DNA of 64,000 nt, taken from NCBI GenBank assembly GCA_964506245.1, contig CAZDKK010000001.1, forward strand, positions 128,341-192,340, written 5' to 3'. Source of the DNA: CAZDKK01 sp964506245. Its GTDB lineage: Bacteria > Eisenbacteria > RBG-16-71-46 > CAIMUX01 > WJJG01. The notes beneath the pieces are model-generated. The model saw only the letters and a list, made by a program, of their open reading frames with translations. It did no database searches and had not been told where the DNA came from. Below, piece by piece: positions 52,397 to 61,366 of this stretch. The stretch's first letter is position 1; each line of letters begins with the position of its first letter. Position numbers and translations under genes: made by a program.

Positions 52397-53482
52397 TCAT
52401 GTCTCCGCAGCAGGCCCACGCGGGCTCCGGCCCAGGCCCACCAGCACCCGATCCTCGTCGGCATAGTCGATCGGCTGGCCGGCCGCCCCCGAGGGCGGAT
52501 GCTCGCGCTCCCAGGCCACGGTGCGGGCCAGCGCCTCGGCCCGCCCCACGCGCTCGCTGTAGCCGAGCTCCGCGCGGATGCGCGCGGTGTCCGCGACCAG
52601 GGCCTGGGCCGTGTTCATGGAGTGTTTCAAGCTGTCGGGCAGCATGCTCATGGGCGCCGTCACAATCTCGCCGGCCCACCCGGCGGCCCGGCCGATCTCG
52701 GTCACCCACGCCTCCGTCGACAGCGCATCGGGCTCGCCCACGTTGTAGATGCGTCCCGCGGCCCGCTCGTCGGTCACCGCGAGGTACGCGGCCTCGGCGA
52801 CGTTCTCGACGTAGCCGCGCGTCCAGCGCCACGCGGCCAGCCCCTCCTCGAGCACGATCGCCCCGCGGCCGTCCAGCATCCGCCTCAGGTGCTCGTGCGT
52901 CCTGTGCTGCCGGTCGGCGGGGCCATAGACCATCGGAAAGCGCAGCACGGTGCCGGGCAGATCGCGGTCGTTCATCACCACGCGCTCGACGGTGATCTTG
53001 TCGTAGTCGTCCATCCAGTGCTGCGGATCCGCCGCGGGGCGTGGCGGCTCGGCGCGATACGGGTAGAGCTGGCTGCGCAGGGGCGCGTCCTCCGCCATCG
53101 GCACCGGTACCAGCGAGGTCGGGTCGGGCTCCTTGTCCAACAAGATGCCGTAGGCGCGATAGACATCCTGACTGCTCACCGCCACGAGCCGCCGGGCGAT
53201 GCCCCGGAACGATTCCACCGCCGCGCGGGCGGCGGCCTCGGTCACCGGGATCATGTCGAGCACGACCTCGGGTGCGAACTCCCGGAACACCCCCGCGAGC
53301 TCGGCGAAGCAACCGCGGTCGGCGAGCGTCTGGGCCTGGCAGTGGATATGGCGGACCGCCGCCGGCAGATCGCCTGGCGTCCGGCCGCGGTGCACTACCG
53401 CCACCTCGTGCCCAGCTGCGCACAGCCGGCGGACGACGTGGGGGCCGACGAAGGCCGTTCCCCCGATCACCAGCACCCTCAA
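52397..53482 (-). CDS. NAD(P)-dependent epimerase/dehydratase-like protein
   Basis: 361 residues from a TTG at 53482, the codon in place after a strong GGGAGGGG. Rossmann glycine-rich loop VIGGTAFVGPHVVRRL at about 5-20. The SDR active site is atypical: the usual Tyr-x3-Lys is replaced by WMDDYDKITVERVV near 155-168, which offers Tyr and Lys with a short spacing. LRFPMVYGPADRQ and YVENVAEAAYLAV are typical of extended SDRs. Similar proteins act on nucleotide sugars or as RNA-binding relatives; the substrate is unknown. Confidence 0.82.
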   Translation of the reverse strand: MRVLVIGGTAFVGPHVVRRLCAAGHEVAVVHRGRTPGDLPAAVRHIHCQAQTLADRGCFAELAGVFREFAPEVVLDMIPVTEAAARAAVESFRGIARRLVAVSSQDVYRAYGILLDKEPDPTSLVPVPMAEDAPLRSQLYPYRAEPPRPAADPQHWMDDYDKITVERVVMNDRDLPGTVLRFPMVYGPADRQHRTHEHLRRMLDGRGAIVLEEGLAAWRWTRGYVENVAEAAYLAVTDERAAGRIYNVGEPDALSTEAWVTEIGRAAGWAGEIVTAPMSMLPDSLKHSMNTAQALVADTARIRAELGYSERVGRAEALARTVAWEREHPPSGAAGQPIDYADEDRVLVGLGRSPRGPAAET

Positions 53483-53572
53483 GGGTCCCCTCCCGCGTAA
53501 TCCATGGCATCGGAGCCAGGGCCATCGCGCGCTGCGCCGACGCGCTCAGCGGCACGCCGCCGTGGGCTCGCC

Positions 53573-56500
53573 TCAGCGCGCCCCGGGCCGCAGCACGACG
53601 CCGATGCCGCTGCGGCTGTCGACGACCACCTCCAGCGGCGCCTCGAAGCGCAGGTGCCGCACGTGCGCCGACTCGTCCAAGGCCGGTTGAGCATCCATCC
53701 ACGTTTGGTCCAGACGAGAGCGGGGGTCATCGCCCCGGACCGTGAAGTACCCGATGCCGAACGCCGTGATGTTCTGGAAGAAGTGCGAGCCCTGCGACGG
53801 AACGACTTGGATGTCGGCCAGCTCCGTCTCGACGATGCAGCGCGCCCCGGCGATCTGCGCCCAGCTCACCGGGATGCCCAGCCAGGGGTCGGCGCTGCCC
53901 CAGCGCCCGGGTCCGATCAGGAGGTAGGGCCGTCCCTCGCCGCGGAGCTGCGCATTGAAGGCGCCCACCTCGGCCGCCACGACCCGCGTCACGGAGCGAT
54001 CGAAGGCCTCGGGCCGCACGTAGAGGATGTCGCGAATGCCCTCGAAGCGCCCGTGGCCGAGCGCGGCGCCCGAGGCGCAGATCGCGGCCGCCGGGTCGAT
54101 GCCCGAGAGGTCCATCTCCTCGGCCGCCGAGCCGAAGACCAGGGGCCGGATCTGCAGGAACCCCAGCTCGTGGGGTCCCTCGTCCGGCCGGTGCAGGTTC
54201 AGCGCGAACTCGATCTCGACATGGCAGGACAGGCCCGACTTGCCCACCTCCAGCAGAAACCTGAGCGCCCGCGGCAAGTCGTAGTGAGCGCCGGACAGCA
54301 CGCCGGCCATGCTGACCAGCTTCGTGCCCACCCGGTGCACGCCCTCGTAGACGCGGTCGTTGTCCGGCGAGTAGACCGATCCGACGGCGTCCAGCGTGCC
54401 GTGACGCAGCGCCGTCTCGAGGCTGAGCTGCTTCAGGTAGGCATCGCAGGGACGCGGGCAGGCAGCCTCCGCCGCCGATCCGGCATCGCCGAGATCGAGC
54501 GCGAAGAAGGCGGGCTGCGAGTTTTCCACGTAGTCGCCGACGGTGGCGAACTGGTAGAGCCGCTGCGGGTGGTGCGGCGAGAAACGCACGCAGCGGCCCC
54601 CCTCGACGACCGTGCGCCCCAATCCGAGCGCGACGCTGGCGACGCCGTCTTCCGCGCTCATGTCGGCCATCGGATAGTAGTCGTAGGAACGCGCCACGCC
54701 CGCCACATCGGGGTAGAGGTAGTTCCCGTGACGGCGACCCACGACCTGCTGGATCACCACCGCCATCTTCTCTTCCTCGAGCCGATTGGGGGTCGACTCG
54801 ATGTAGCTCCTGGAGTCGGCGTAGTAGGTGGATGCGTAGACCAGCCGAATGGCCCAGCTCAGCTCCGCGAGCCGCACCGCGGGGTCGGGGTGGTTGTTGG
54901 GCAGCAGGAAGGTGTCGTAGATGCCCGCGAAGGGCTGATGCGAGGCATCCTCCAGCAGGCTGGAGGAACGGATCGCCAGCGGGTAGTCCACGCGCGCCAG
55001 GAACGCCTGCAGGGCATCGCGGGCAGCCTTGGGCAGCGGCGCCTCGAGACAGATGCGGCGCACCTCGCCGTCGTCCGCCGCGGCCAGGACGCGGGGCAGG
55101 AGCCGCGAATCCTCCATGTACCGGTCGAAGATGTCGGTGGCCAGCACCGCCGTCGGCGGGATGAAGATGCGCGTTCCGGGCAGGTGCCGCTCGATGTCGT
55201 AGCACTCGGTGAGCGAGTGGAAGAAGGCCAGTCCGCGGCCCTTGCCCCCCAGGGAACCGTTGCCGATGCGGGTGAAGGCCTGCTCGCGGTCGAAGGAATC
55301 GCCCGAGAACTCGGCCACCAGCCCGGCGCGGGCGATCTCGCGGTGGCGGCTGAGCTGCCGCAGCAGGTACTGGCGCAGCTCTTCGGGCGAGCTGAATGCG
55401 TCGCTGCGGACGGGCCGCAGGGTCTTGGCCAGGTCGAATTCCGTCCGGGCCATCAGCCAGGTCGAGAAGTCGTTGCGACCGGCGTGGTAGAGCAACGACT
55501 CGGCCGGGATGGCCCGCAGCCGTTCCGTCAGGGTGCGCAGGTCCCTGGCGGTCGTGATCACCGAACCGTCGGGCCGGCGGAAGACGAACTCGCCGAAGCC
55601 CAGCGCTTCGCGCAGGAAGTCGCGCACCTCTGCCAGCAGGGTGGGCGAGGCCTTGTCGATGAACGCGACGCCGAGCGATGCCGCCACCGCGGCGTTCTCG
55701 GGCTCCGAGGACTGCATCAGGATCGGGATCTCGGGGTCGGCGCGCCGCACCAGGCGCACGAACTCGACGCCGGCATCGCCCGCGGTCGCGCCCCCGTGGG
55801 GGAAGCGGGCGTCCACGATGACACCCAGGACGTAGTCGCGGTGCTGGGCGAAGATCGTCTCCCCCTCCTCGAACGTGCAGGCCAGGAGGATCTTGGCGCG
55901 GGCGCGCATGCGCATGAGGGTCTGCAGGCGATTGACGCCCTCGGACATGAGCGCCTGGGTCTGCTTGACGATCTCCGTGTACAAGAGCGGCAGGTAGGCG
56001 GAGTAGAAGCGCACCGAATCCTCGACCAGGATGATGCTCTTGACGCCGGCGTTGCGGGCGTCGTGAAGGGCGTTGGCCCGGTCTTCGGCCCACTTGATGA
56101 TGGCCAGGAAGATGCGCGCGTCGCCCTGCCAGACGAACATGCGATCGACCCGCGACCGATCGGCCGGCCCCTGGGCCTCACGCTCGCGCAGGAGCGCCAG
56201 CTCGCGCGTGTCGTAGGCCAGCAGGACCACCGGCAGATCGGGTCGCTGCGCCTTGACCGCCGCGCCGAACGCGAAGACGTCCATCTCGCCGACACGCGGC
56301 ATCGTGATCACCAGATCGAACGACTCGAGGCCAACGCGCCGAATCGCCTCCTCGGCGGTCGAGACGCGGTGGATGACGGGCACGAAGCGCAGGTTCAGCT
56401 CGAGGTACTCCGCAAAGAGCATCTCGGTCAGGTGTCCGTCTTCCTGGAACGTGAAGGAATCGTAGAGGCTGGAGACGAGCAGGATGCTGCGCACGCGCCA

Positions 56501-56668
56501 GGCCATCAGCGCCGCGTAGGGGATGCGCTTCTGCTCACCCAGCCGTTCGACGACCTCTTCCAGCGGGCGGTACTGCACCTCGACGCTCCGAGCCTTCAGG
56601 TCTGTCGCCGCGAGGCGGCGCGCCCCACGCCCTTCGCGGCCGCCGCGGGCGCGCGCGGGTCGCGACAC
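53573..56668 (-). CDS. Receiver-PPDK_N chimera (PEP synthase-like ATP-grasp domain with REC domains)
   Basis: 1031 residues; the GTG at 56668 is the furthest start and lacks a clear ribosome binding site, so the true start may be up to 40 residues later. Residues 60-160 look like a degenerate receiver (phosphoacceptor position in LVITMPRVG is Met). Residues 210-350 are a second receiver with acidic pocket E216/D217, phosphoacceptor D286 (VIVDARFP) and K339 (IDKAS). From about 460 on is the PEP/pyruvate-binding ATP-grasp domain: IGNGSLGGKGRGLAFF, YPLAIRSSSLLEDASHQPFA, and a long C-terminal part. The phosphohistidine swivel and PEP-utilising barrel of real PEP synthases are absent. A phosphorylation-controlled ATP- or phosphotransfer protein is inferred. 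Confidence 0.82.
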   Translation of the reverse strand: MSRPARARGGREGRGARRLAATDLKARSVEVQYRPLEEVVERLGEQKRIPYAALMAWRVRSILLVSSLYDSFTFQEDGHLTEMLFAEYLELNLRFVPVIHRVSTAEEAIRRVGLESFDLVITMPRVGEMDVFAFGAAVKAQRPDLPVVLLAYDTRELALLREREAQGPADRSRVDRMFVWQGDARIFLAIIKWAEDRANALHDARNAGVKSIILVEDSVRFYSAYLPLLYTEIVKQTQALMSEGVNRLQTLMRMRARAKILLACTFEEGETIFAQHRDYVLGVIVDARFPHGGATAGDAGVEFVRLVRRADPEIPILMQSSEPENAAVAASLGVAFIDKASPTLLAEVRDFLREALGFGEFVFRRPDGSVITTARDLRTLTERLRAIPAESLLYHAGRNDFSTWLMARTEFDLAKTLRPVRSDAFSSPEELRQYLLRQLSRHREIARAGLVAEFSGDSFDREQAFTRIGNGSLGGKGRGLAFFHSLTECYDIERHLPGTRIFIPPTAVLATDIFDRYMEDSRLLPRVLAAADDGEVRRICLEAPLPKAARDALQAFLARVDYPLAIRSSSLLEDASHQPFAGIYDTFLLPNNHPDPAVRLAELSWAIRLVYASTYYADSRSYIESTPNRLEEEKMAVVIQQVVGRRHGNYLYPDVAGVARSYDYYPMADMSAEDGVASVALGLGRTVVEGGRCVRFSPHHPQRLYQFATVGDYVENSQPAFFALDLGDAGSAAEAACPRPCDAYLKQLSLETALRHGTLDAVGSVYSPDNDRVYEGVHRVGTKLVSMAGVLSGAHYDLPRALRFLLEVGKSGLSCHVEIEFALNLHRPDEGPHELGFLQIRPLVFGSAAEEMDLSGIDPAAAICASGAALGHGRFEGIRDILYVRPEAFDRSVTRVVAAEVGAFNAQLRGEGRPYLLIGPGRWGSADPWLGIPVSWAQIAGARCIVETELADIQVVPSQGSHFFQNITAFGIGYFTVRGDDPRSRLDQTWMDAQPALDESAHVRHLRFEAPLEVVVDSRSGIGVVLRPGAR

Positions 56669-56747
56669 CCGGCGGACCCCGTCGCGCCGGGGTGGAAATC
56701 CAGCTCAATTGGTGCGAAAGATATCACAACCAAGGAGGTGCCGCGAG

Positions 56748-57407
56748 ATGAGCCCAAGGCAAAAGAGGATCGGCCGGCCGAGCTTGCGCACCGCGCGCCT
56801 GGTGCTCCGTCCCCTGGGACCGCGCCACGCCGGAGAGATCTACGAGCTGATCGCCGGCAACCGCGCCTGGCTGCGGCGCTGGCTGCCCTTTCCCGACCGG
56901 ACGCGCAGCCCGAGGGACACGCTCGGCTTCATCGACCGCATGACCCGCAGCGACGAGAACATCGTCTGGGGCCTGTGGGTCGAACGGCCGGAGGGCTGCG
57001 GCGCTCGTCACCCGGCAGCGCTGTGCGGCTCGATCGGGCTGCACCGCCTCGACCGCGAGCAGGGCACCGCGACGCTCGGATACTGGCTCGGCCGGGCCGC
57101 GGGGGGGCAGGGGTTCGCGACGGAAGGCAGCGCCGCGGTCCTGCTGTGGGCCTTCGACAGCCTGGGTCTGGAGCGCATCACGGTGGAGGCCGCCACCGGA
57201 AACGCCCCCAGCCTGCGGGTCATTGCCAAGCTCGGCTTCGTCCGGGAGGGACGGATGCGCAAGGCCCAGCGCGTGCCGGGACGCCGCCGGCGGGTCGACT
57301 GGCTCGTGCACGGACTGGTGCGCAGCGACCTGCGCTCCGTGCGCCGCAGGCTGGTCCAGTATTGCGGCACGCCCAAGCCGTGGGTCCCTCGAGAGCGGTC
57401 GAGCTGA
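56748..57407 (+). CDS. GNAT acetyltransferase, RimJ/RimL type
   Basis: 219 residues from an ATG 7 bases after AAGGAGGTG. Family motifs: RTARLVLRPLGPRHA near the start, LGYWLGRAAGGQGFATEG (acetyl-CoA pocket) and ERITVEAATGNAPSLRVIAKLGF. These enzymes acetylate N-terminal or side-chain amines; the target here is unknown. The last 35 residues are Arg-rich and extend beyond the domain. Divergent from the receiver-PPDK_N gene. Confidence 0.9.
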   Translation: MSPRQKRIGRPSLRTARLVLRPLGPRHAGEIYELIAGNRAWLRRWLPFPDRTRSPRDTLGFIDRMTRSDENIVWGLWVERPEGCGARHPAALCGSIGLHRLDREQGTATLGYWLGRAAGGQGFATEGSAAVLLWAFDSLGLERITVEAATGNAPSLRVIAKLGFVREGRMRKAQRVPGRRRRVDWLVHGLVRSDLRSVRRRLVQYCGTPKPWVPRERSS

Positions 57408-57467
57408 ACGTCCCGCGGGCCGTCACCCCGCGCGGCGTGCCCGCGCCATCTGCCCGCGCGGTCCCGC

Positions 57468-59570
57468 TCAGGTGCTGGTCTCGGAGGCGATCAGCTGGGT
57501 GGCCCCGTCCGCCGGCAGGGCCTGGCTGAAGAGAAAGCCCTGGCCGTACTCGCAGCCCAAGGGTTCCAGCACATCCCGCTGCTGCTGCGTCTCGATGCCT
57601 TCGGCGCACACCCGCATGCCCAGCCCGTGGGCCAGCAAGACGATCGTGCGGACGAAGCCCCGCAGGCGGTCGTCGGCCGAGACGTCCTTGATGAACGACC
57701 GGTCGATCTTGAGGGTGTCGAACGGCAGGCGATGCAGGCGACTCAGCGACGAGCTGCCCGTTCCGAAGTCGTCCACCAGGATGTAGATCCCGCGGTCGCG
57801 CAGGCGGGTCAGCGTCTCGGCGGTGGTGTCGGAGGGTTGCATCGCGGTCGTCTCGGTGATCTCGAGCCGGAGCCAGTGCGAGCGGGCCTGCGTCTCGTGC
57901 AGGATGCGGTCGATTTCCTCGATCAGATCCTGCTGGGCGAACTGGGAGGCGGAGAGGTTCACGCTGACCCAAAGCCCCTTGGTGCCCGGGTACTCGGTGT
58001 TCCATCGGGCGACCTGCGCGCAGGCCTCCTGGAGGGTCCAGATCCCTAACGGCAGGATCAGGCCGGTCTGCTCGGCAGCGGGCAGGAACCTCTCCGGGCC
58101 GACCAGGCCGACCTGAGGCTGCTGCCAGCGCACCAGCGCCTCGAAGCCCACCAGGCGCCCGTCCTCCAGCGCGACCACCGGCTGGTAGTGCAGCACGAAG
58201 TCGCTCTTATCGAGCGAGCGGCGTAGATCCGCCTCCAGCCGCAGCTCGGCCATGACCCGCTCCTGCAGCGGGCGATCGAACAGCTCGTGCGGGCGCCCCG
58301 CCGACTTGGCCCGGAACATCGCGGTCCCGGCGTCGCGCAGCAGATGCTCGGCCTGATCGTAGCCGGTCGATCCGAGCGCGATGCCGATCGTGGCCGCGGG
58401 AAGCACCTCGCGCTCGCCGACCAGGAGCGGCGTCGCCAGGTGCTCGCGAATCCGTTCGGCCGCCCGCAGGGCAGCGGCGGCGGAGTCGATGCCGTCGAGG
58501 AGGATCGCGAACCGGTCGTCTCCCACGCGGGCCACGGTGTCGTTCGTGCGCAGGCTCTCGCGGAGTCGATCGGCCAGAGAGGCCAGCAGCGCGTCACCGG
58601 CAGGCAGACCCAGCGCCTCATGACCGGCTCGCTGTGCGTTCACGTCGGCAAACAGAACAGCGAACTCGTAGTCGCGCGCGCGGCGGTGGTGCGCCAGCGC
58701 GAACTCGACCCGCTCCATGAAGAGGGTTCGGTTGGGCAGCCCGGTCAGCGGGTCGTGCAGGACATCGTGGCGCAAGTGCTCCTCGGCCAGCTTGCGCTCG
58801 GTGATGTCGATACTGACGCCCAGGACCTGCACATCGCGTTCGCCCGGGGGGACGATCGGGAGCTTGACCACCTGGTGCCAGCGCGGCTCGCTGAAACCGG
58901 GCACCCGCGCGCGGACCTCACCGACCGCCCTCGGTTCGCCGGTCGCCAGGACTTCCCGGTCCTCGCTCAGGCTCCGCTCCACGGTCGCGTCATCGGGCAG
59001 CAGTTCGGAGAGGTGCCGGCCGATCAGGTCCTCGACCGTCAGGCCGAACACGCTGGCGGTGGACAGGTTGGCCATGGTGAAGCGCCCGAATCGGTCGCGG
59101 GTGTAGATGCGGGCGGGGGTCGCATCGATGATCTGACGCAGGAAGCGTTCCTGCATCCGCAGCGTCCACTCGGCGCGCCGGCGACGCTGCCGCACCGCCG
59201 CCTCGCGGATCTCGCGCTCGAGGGCCGGCACCAGCCGCTGGAGCCGCTCCTTCATCAGATAGTCGTGGGCCCCGGCGCGCATCGCTTCGACCGCAGTCTC
59301 TTCGCCCATGCGGCCGGAGACCATGATGAACGGCAGGTCGAGGCCGGATTTTTGCAGGGTCTTGAGGGCCTGCAGCCCGCTGTACTTGGGCATGGCGTAG
59401 TCGCTGAGGACCGCATCCCATTCCTCCGACGCGAGCGCCTGCGACATGGCCTCGGCCGTCTCCACCCGCTTCCAGGTCAGTTCGTACCCACCGCGTTCGA
59501 TCAGGCGGGCGAGCAGCGTGGCGTCGTCCTCGCTGTCCTCGACGATGAGAACGCGGAGTTTGGTGGCCAT
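57468..59570 (-). CDS. Response regulator with PAS, degenerate GGDEF and EAL domains
   Basis: 700 residues. Receiver at 1-125 (VEDSEDD, phosphoacceptor Asp in VLSDYAMP, Lys in YLMKER). PAS at about 145-265. A GGDEF-like domain at 275-440 keeps DPLTGLPNRTLF but has RVGDDRFAILL where active cyclases have GG(D/E)EF, so diguanylate cyclase activity is unlikely. The EAL domain at 445-695 has the catalytic set: YQPVVALEDG, FEALVRW, NLSASQF, ITETTAM, VDDFGTGSSSLSRL, KIDRSFIKD and AEGIETQQQ. Expected c-di-GMP phosphodiesterase controlled by phosphorylation. Cytoplasmic. A TATGAT-like -10 lies about 60 bp upstream. The partner kinase is not in the window. Confidence 0.93.
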   Translation of the reverse strand: MATKLRVLIVEDSEDDATLLARLIERGGYELTWKRVETAEAMSQALASEEWDAVLSDYAMPKYSGLQALKTLQKSGLDLPFIMVSGRMGEETAVEAMRAGAHDYLMKERLQRLVPALEREIREAAVRQRRRRAEWTLRMQERFLRQIIDATPARIYTRDRFGRFTMANLSTASVFGLTVEDLIGRHLSELLPDDATVERSLSEDREVLATGEPRAVGEVRARVPGFSEPRWHQVVKLPIVPPGERDVQVLGVSIDITERKLAEEHLRHDVLHDPLTGLPNRTLFMERVEFALAHHRRARDYEFAVLFADVNAQRAGHEALGLPAGDALLASLADRLRESLRTNDTVARVGDDRFAILLDGIDSAAAALRAAERIREHLATPLLVGEREVLPAATIGIALGSTGYDQAEHLLRDAGTAMFRAKSAGRPHELFDRPLQERVMAELRLEADLRRSLDKSDFVLHYQPVVALEDGRLVGFEALVRWQQPQVGLVGPERFLPAAEQTGLILPLGIWTLQEACAQVARWNTEYPGTKGLWVSVNLSASQFAQQDLIEEIDRILHETQARSHWLRLEITETTAMQPSDTTAETLTRLRDRGIYILVDDFGTGSSSLSRLHRLPFDTLKIDRSFIKDVSADDRLRGFVRTIVLLAHGLGMRVCAEGIETQQQRDVLEPLGCEYGQGFLFSQALPADGATQLIASETST

Positions 59571-59863
59571 ACGGAGACCTCCCGCGACACTGGAACTCGA
59601 GACGACCCTGAGGATGCGCCGCTATCATAGCCTCGTCCCCCGGTCGCTGTCTGCACCCATGTCACGCCGGCGGCACCGCTGCTTCCCGAACGACCCCTTG
59701 GCAGCGCGGTTCGCGTCGCGTACACTCGCGGGCTACGCTTGAGCAGGCGCTCCGCGTCCCAGGCGGCTTCGGGCTCGCTCCGGCGGGCAGTGTGAACCGG
59801 GACAGGGGCCACCCGATCGCCCCGGGTCCGGGCGCGGCGAGGGCACCCAGCAAGGAGGAGATG

Positions 59864-61297
59864 ATGTTCGCAGGCCTCGAGGAGCGATTCCGGCAGGTCC
59901 TGCCGCGGGCCAGCTTCTGCTCGCTCCGCGCCGTGGATGAGCAGGGCGAGATGATCCGCGTCCGCCAGAACGTCCTGCAGCCGATCCAGGCGATGCGCGA
60001 CCGCGGAGCGATGGTCACCGTGATCGACCGGGGTGGCTACGGCTACGCGGCCACCGCCGACCTGTCCCTCGCGGGGTTGAAGGCTGCGGTCGAGCGGGCC
60101 CAGTCCTGGGCCCACGCCTCGGCCGGGCGCGCCGTCTGCGACTACTCGCGCGTCGCCATGCCGCACCCGCGGGGCGACTACGAGTCACCCGTCGCGATGG
60201 CGTGGGACTCGGTGCCACTGCCGCAGAAGATCGACATGGTTCGCCAGGAGTGCGCGCGCCTGAAGATCGACGATCGCATCGCCGACTACGACGCCAGCAT
60301 CTGGCGCTCCTGCACCGACCAGTACTACTACACCAACGAGGGCGGCAGCGTCCGCCAGCGGCTGCACCGCCTCTGCCCCCACCTGAGCGTGTCGGCCCAC
60401 GAGGGGGCGCTGACGCAGACCCGGACCCTCGGGGCCGGGGCCGTGTGCCAGCAAGGAGGCTTGGAGGTGCTCGATCGGGTCGGGTTCCGGACGGATGGGC
60501 CGCGGCTCGCGCAGGAGGCGATCGAGCTGCTGAGCGCGCCCAACTGCCCTGCGGGCACCATGGACCTGCTCCTGGCGCCCGATCAGCTCTACCTCCAGGT
60601 CCACGAGTCGGTCGGCCACCCGCTCGAGCTGGACCGCATCCTGGGCGACGAGCGCAACTACGCGGGCACCAGCTTCGTGCAGCTCGATTACATCGGCTCC
60701 TTCCGCTACGGGTCCGACCTGATGAACATCACCTATGACCCGACCCTCCGCGAGGAGTTCGCCACCTTCGCGATCGACGATGATGGATCGCCGGCCGAGA
60801 AGCAGTTCATCATCGAGCGGGGCATCCTCAAGCGTGCCCTGGGCGGCGTGATCTCCCAGGCGCGCGCGGGTCTGCCCGGTGTCTCGACCGCGCGCGCGAA
60901 TGGGTGGCGGCGGCCGCCCATCGACCGCATGTCGAACCTGAACCTCGAGCCGGGCGACTCGACGCTCGAGGAGATGATCGCCGCGGTGGAGCGCGGCGTC
61001 TACATGCGCACCAACAACTCCTGGTCGATCGACGACTCCCGCAACAAGTTCCAGTTCGGATGCGAGTGGGGCCAGCTCATCGAGAACGGCCGGCTCACCA
61101 GCGTCGTGCGCAATCCGAACTACCGCGGGATTTCCAAGACCTTCTGGAACAGCCTCAAGAAGGTCGGCGACCGATCAACCTTCCGCGTCCACGGCGTTCC
61201 CAACTGCGGCAAGGGCGAACCCAACCAGGTCATGCGCGTGGGGCACGCGACTCCGGCCGCGCTGTTCGCCGGCGTCGAGGTGTTCGGCGGCGAGTAG
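59864..61297 (+). CDS. tldD: TldD family metalloprotease
   Basis: 477 residues from the second of two adjacent ATGs (59864), which is better spaced behind AAGGAGGAG than the first. TldD/TldE are heterodimeric zinc proteases that cut unfolded or RiPP-type peptides. The zinc motif HESVGHPLELDR (HExxxH) and the third ligand in GVPNCGKGEPNQ are present, so this is the catalytic partner. DYDASIWRSCTDQYYY and FAIDDDGSPAEKQF are family-like. The next gene is the non-catalytic partner. No precursor peptide gene was recognised in the window. Confidence 0.93.
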   Translation: MFAGLEERFRQVLPRASFCSLRAVDEQGEMIRVRQNVLQPIQAMRDRGAMVTVIDRGGYGYAATADLSLAGLKAAVERAQSWAHASAGRAVCDYSRVAMPHPRGDYESPVAMAWDSVPLPQKIDMVRQECARLKIDDRIADYDASIWRSCTDQYYYTNEGGSVRQRLHRLCPHLSVSAHEGALTQTRTLGAGAVCQQGGLEVLDRVGFRTDGPRLAQEAIELLSAPNCPAGTMDLLLAPDQLYLQVHESVGHPLELDRILGDERNYAGTSFVQLDYIGSFRYGSDLMNITYDPTLREEFATFAIDDDGSPAEKQFIIERGILKRALGGVISQARAGLPGVSTARANGWRRPPIDRMSNLNLEPGDSTLEEMIAAVERGVYMRTNNSWSIDDSRNKFQFGCEWGQLIENGRLTSVVRNPNYRGISKTFWNSLKKVGDRSTFRVHGVPNCGKGEPNQVMRVGHATPAALFAGVEVFGGE

Positions 61298-61366
61298 GAC
61301 CCGAGCGACCAGGCCGATCGGCTCCGCCCGCGGGCCGATCGGAGGGGCAGAGGAAAGGACGGGGCC

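Noticed and set aside
53504..57529. A 1341-codon open frame on the plus strand, the longest in this part of the window
   Set aside because: It is antisense to the receiver-PPDK_N gene, which has clear domains. Long antisense frames are expected at this GC content, and the translation is Arg/Gly/His-rich without motifs except where it enters unrelated genes.
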